The notes beneath the pieces are model-generated. The model was not told the origin of the DNA and made no database searches. It saw only the letters and a program-made list of their open reading frames with translations. Shown here piece by piece: positions 12,865-12,914 of a DNA stretch of 12,914 bases. The position numbers and the translations under genes were made by a program. Source of the DNA: an uncultured Sphingomonadales bacterium (lineage in GTDB: Bacteria; Pseudomonadota; Alphaproteobacteria; Sphingomonadales; Sphingomonadaceae); the NCBI GenBank assembly GCA_937898535.1, contig CALDKP010000365.1, positions 1-12,914 of the forward strand, given 5' to 3'. Numbering within the stretch: position 1 is the first letter of the stretch; each line of letters begins with the position of its first letter.

Positions 12865-12914
12865 AGATCGGAAGAGCGTCGTGTAGGGAAAGAGTGTCTT
12901 CGCCTGTGTAGATC
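12865..12914. other. Untrimmed Illumina TruSeq dual-index adapter (assembly artefact)
   Basis: From 12865 the sequence is the TruSeq adapter beginning AGATCGGAAGAGC. Its 33-nt constant part (12865-12897) ends in AGAGTGT. Then come CTTCGCCT (12898-12905), the reverse complement of the i5 index AGGCGAAG that I know as D505, and GTGTAGATC (12906-12914), which continues the adapter after the index. The first A could be the dA-tail or genomic. This is not bacterial DNA; it marks the end of a contig. Confidence 0.98.

Noticed and set aside
12865..12914. Reading the end of the window as a novel GyrB extension or a mobile-element junction
   Set aside because: The bases match sequencing adapter exactly, including an index.

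Overview
The window looks like chromosomal DNA of an alphaproteobacterium, most likely Sphingomonadales (Sphingopyxis/Sphingorhabdus-like). I base this on the protein sequences: S13, S11, RpoA, L17 and GyrB of alphaproteobacterial type, an Arg/Asn-rich secreted protein typical of sphingomonads, and moderate-to-high GC. No tRNA, rRNA, CRISPR array, insertion sequence or prophage is visible. The longest gene-free stretch is under 180 bp.

Layout. (1) 1-1039: the tail of a RimB-like retropepsin-type protease overlaps rimK by ATGA, a translationally coupled pair for ribosomal protein S6 glutamylation. (2) 1040-3775: the alpha-type operon rpsM-rpsK-rpoA-rplQ, with a promoter candidate and structured leader in front, a hairpin in each intercistronic gap, and a very good intrinsic terminator at the end. 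rpsD is absent, as I recall is usual in alphaproteobacteria, and secY/adk are not directly upstream. (3) 3783-5497: a six-helix membrane protein divergent from a regulator that joins an OmpR/ToxR-type winged helix to a glycine-rich polytopic membrane domain. The 86-bp gap between them holds an 11-bp-phased direct repeat and an inverted repeat that covers the membrane protein's start codon. (4) 5609-8461: an exported prolyl oligopeptidase (S9A) and a small exported basic/polar protein. (5) 8606-9751: a 73-residue membrane protein and a RarD-type EamA permease. (6) 9761-12864: convergent/divergent housekeeping genes: pyrC (-), ygfZ (+), an RlpA-like DPBB protein (-) and the 3' part of gyrB (-).

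The last 50 bases (12865-12914) are not biological. They match an untrimmed Illumina TruSeq dual-index adapter, including an 8-nt index, fused in frame to gyrB. The window therefore ends at a contig end, and the gyrB 5' part is missing because of assembly, not biology. Any predicted GyrB protein running to the edge would start with an adapter-encoded peptide.

Most of the window is ordinary core genome. The most interesting biological items are the polytopic winged-helix regulator with its divergent membrane-protein partner and phased repeats, and the series of RNA hairpins in the ribosomal protein operon. I see no convincing undescribed defence or mobile system.
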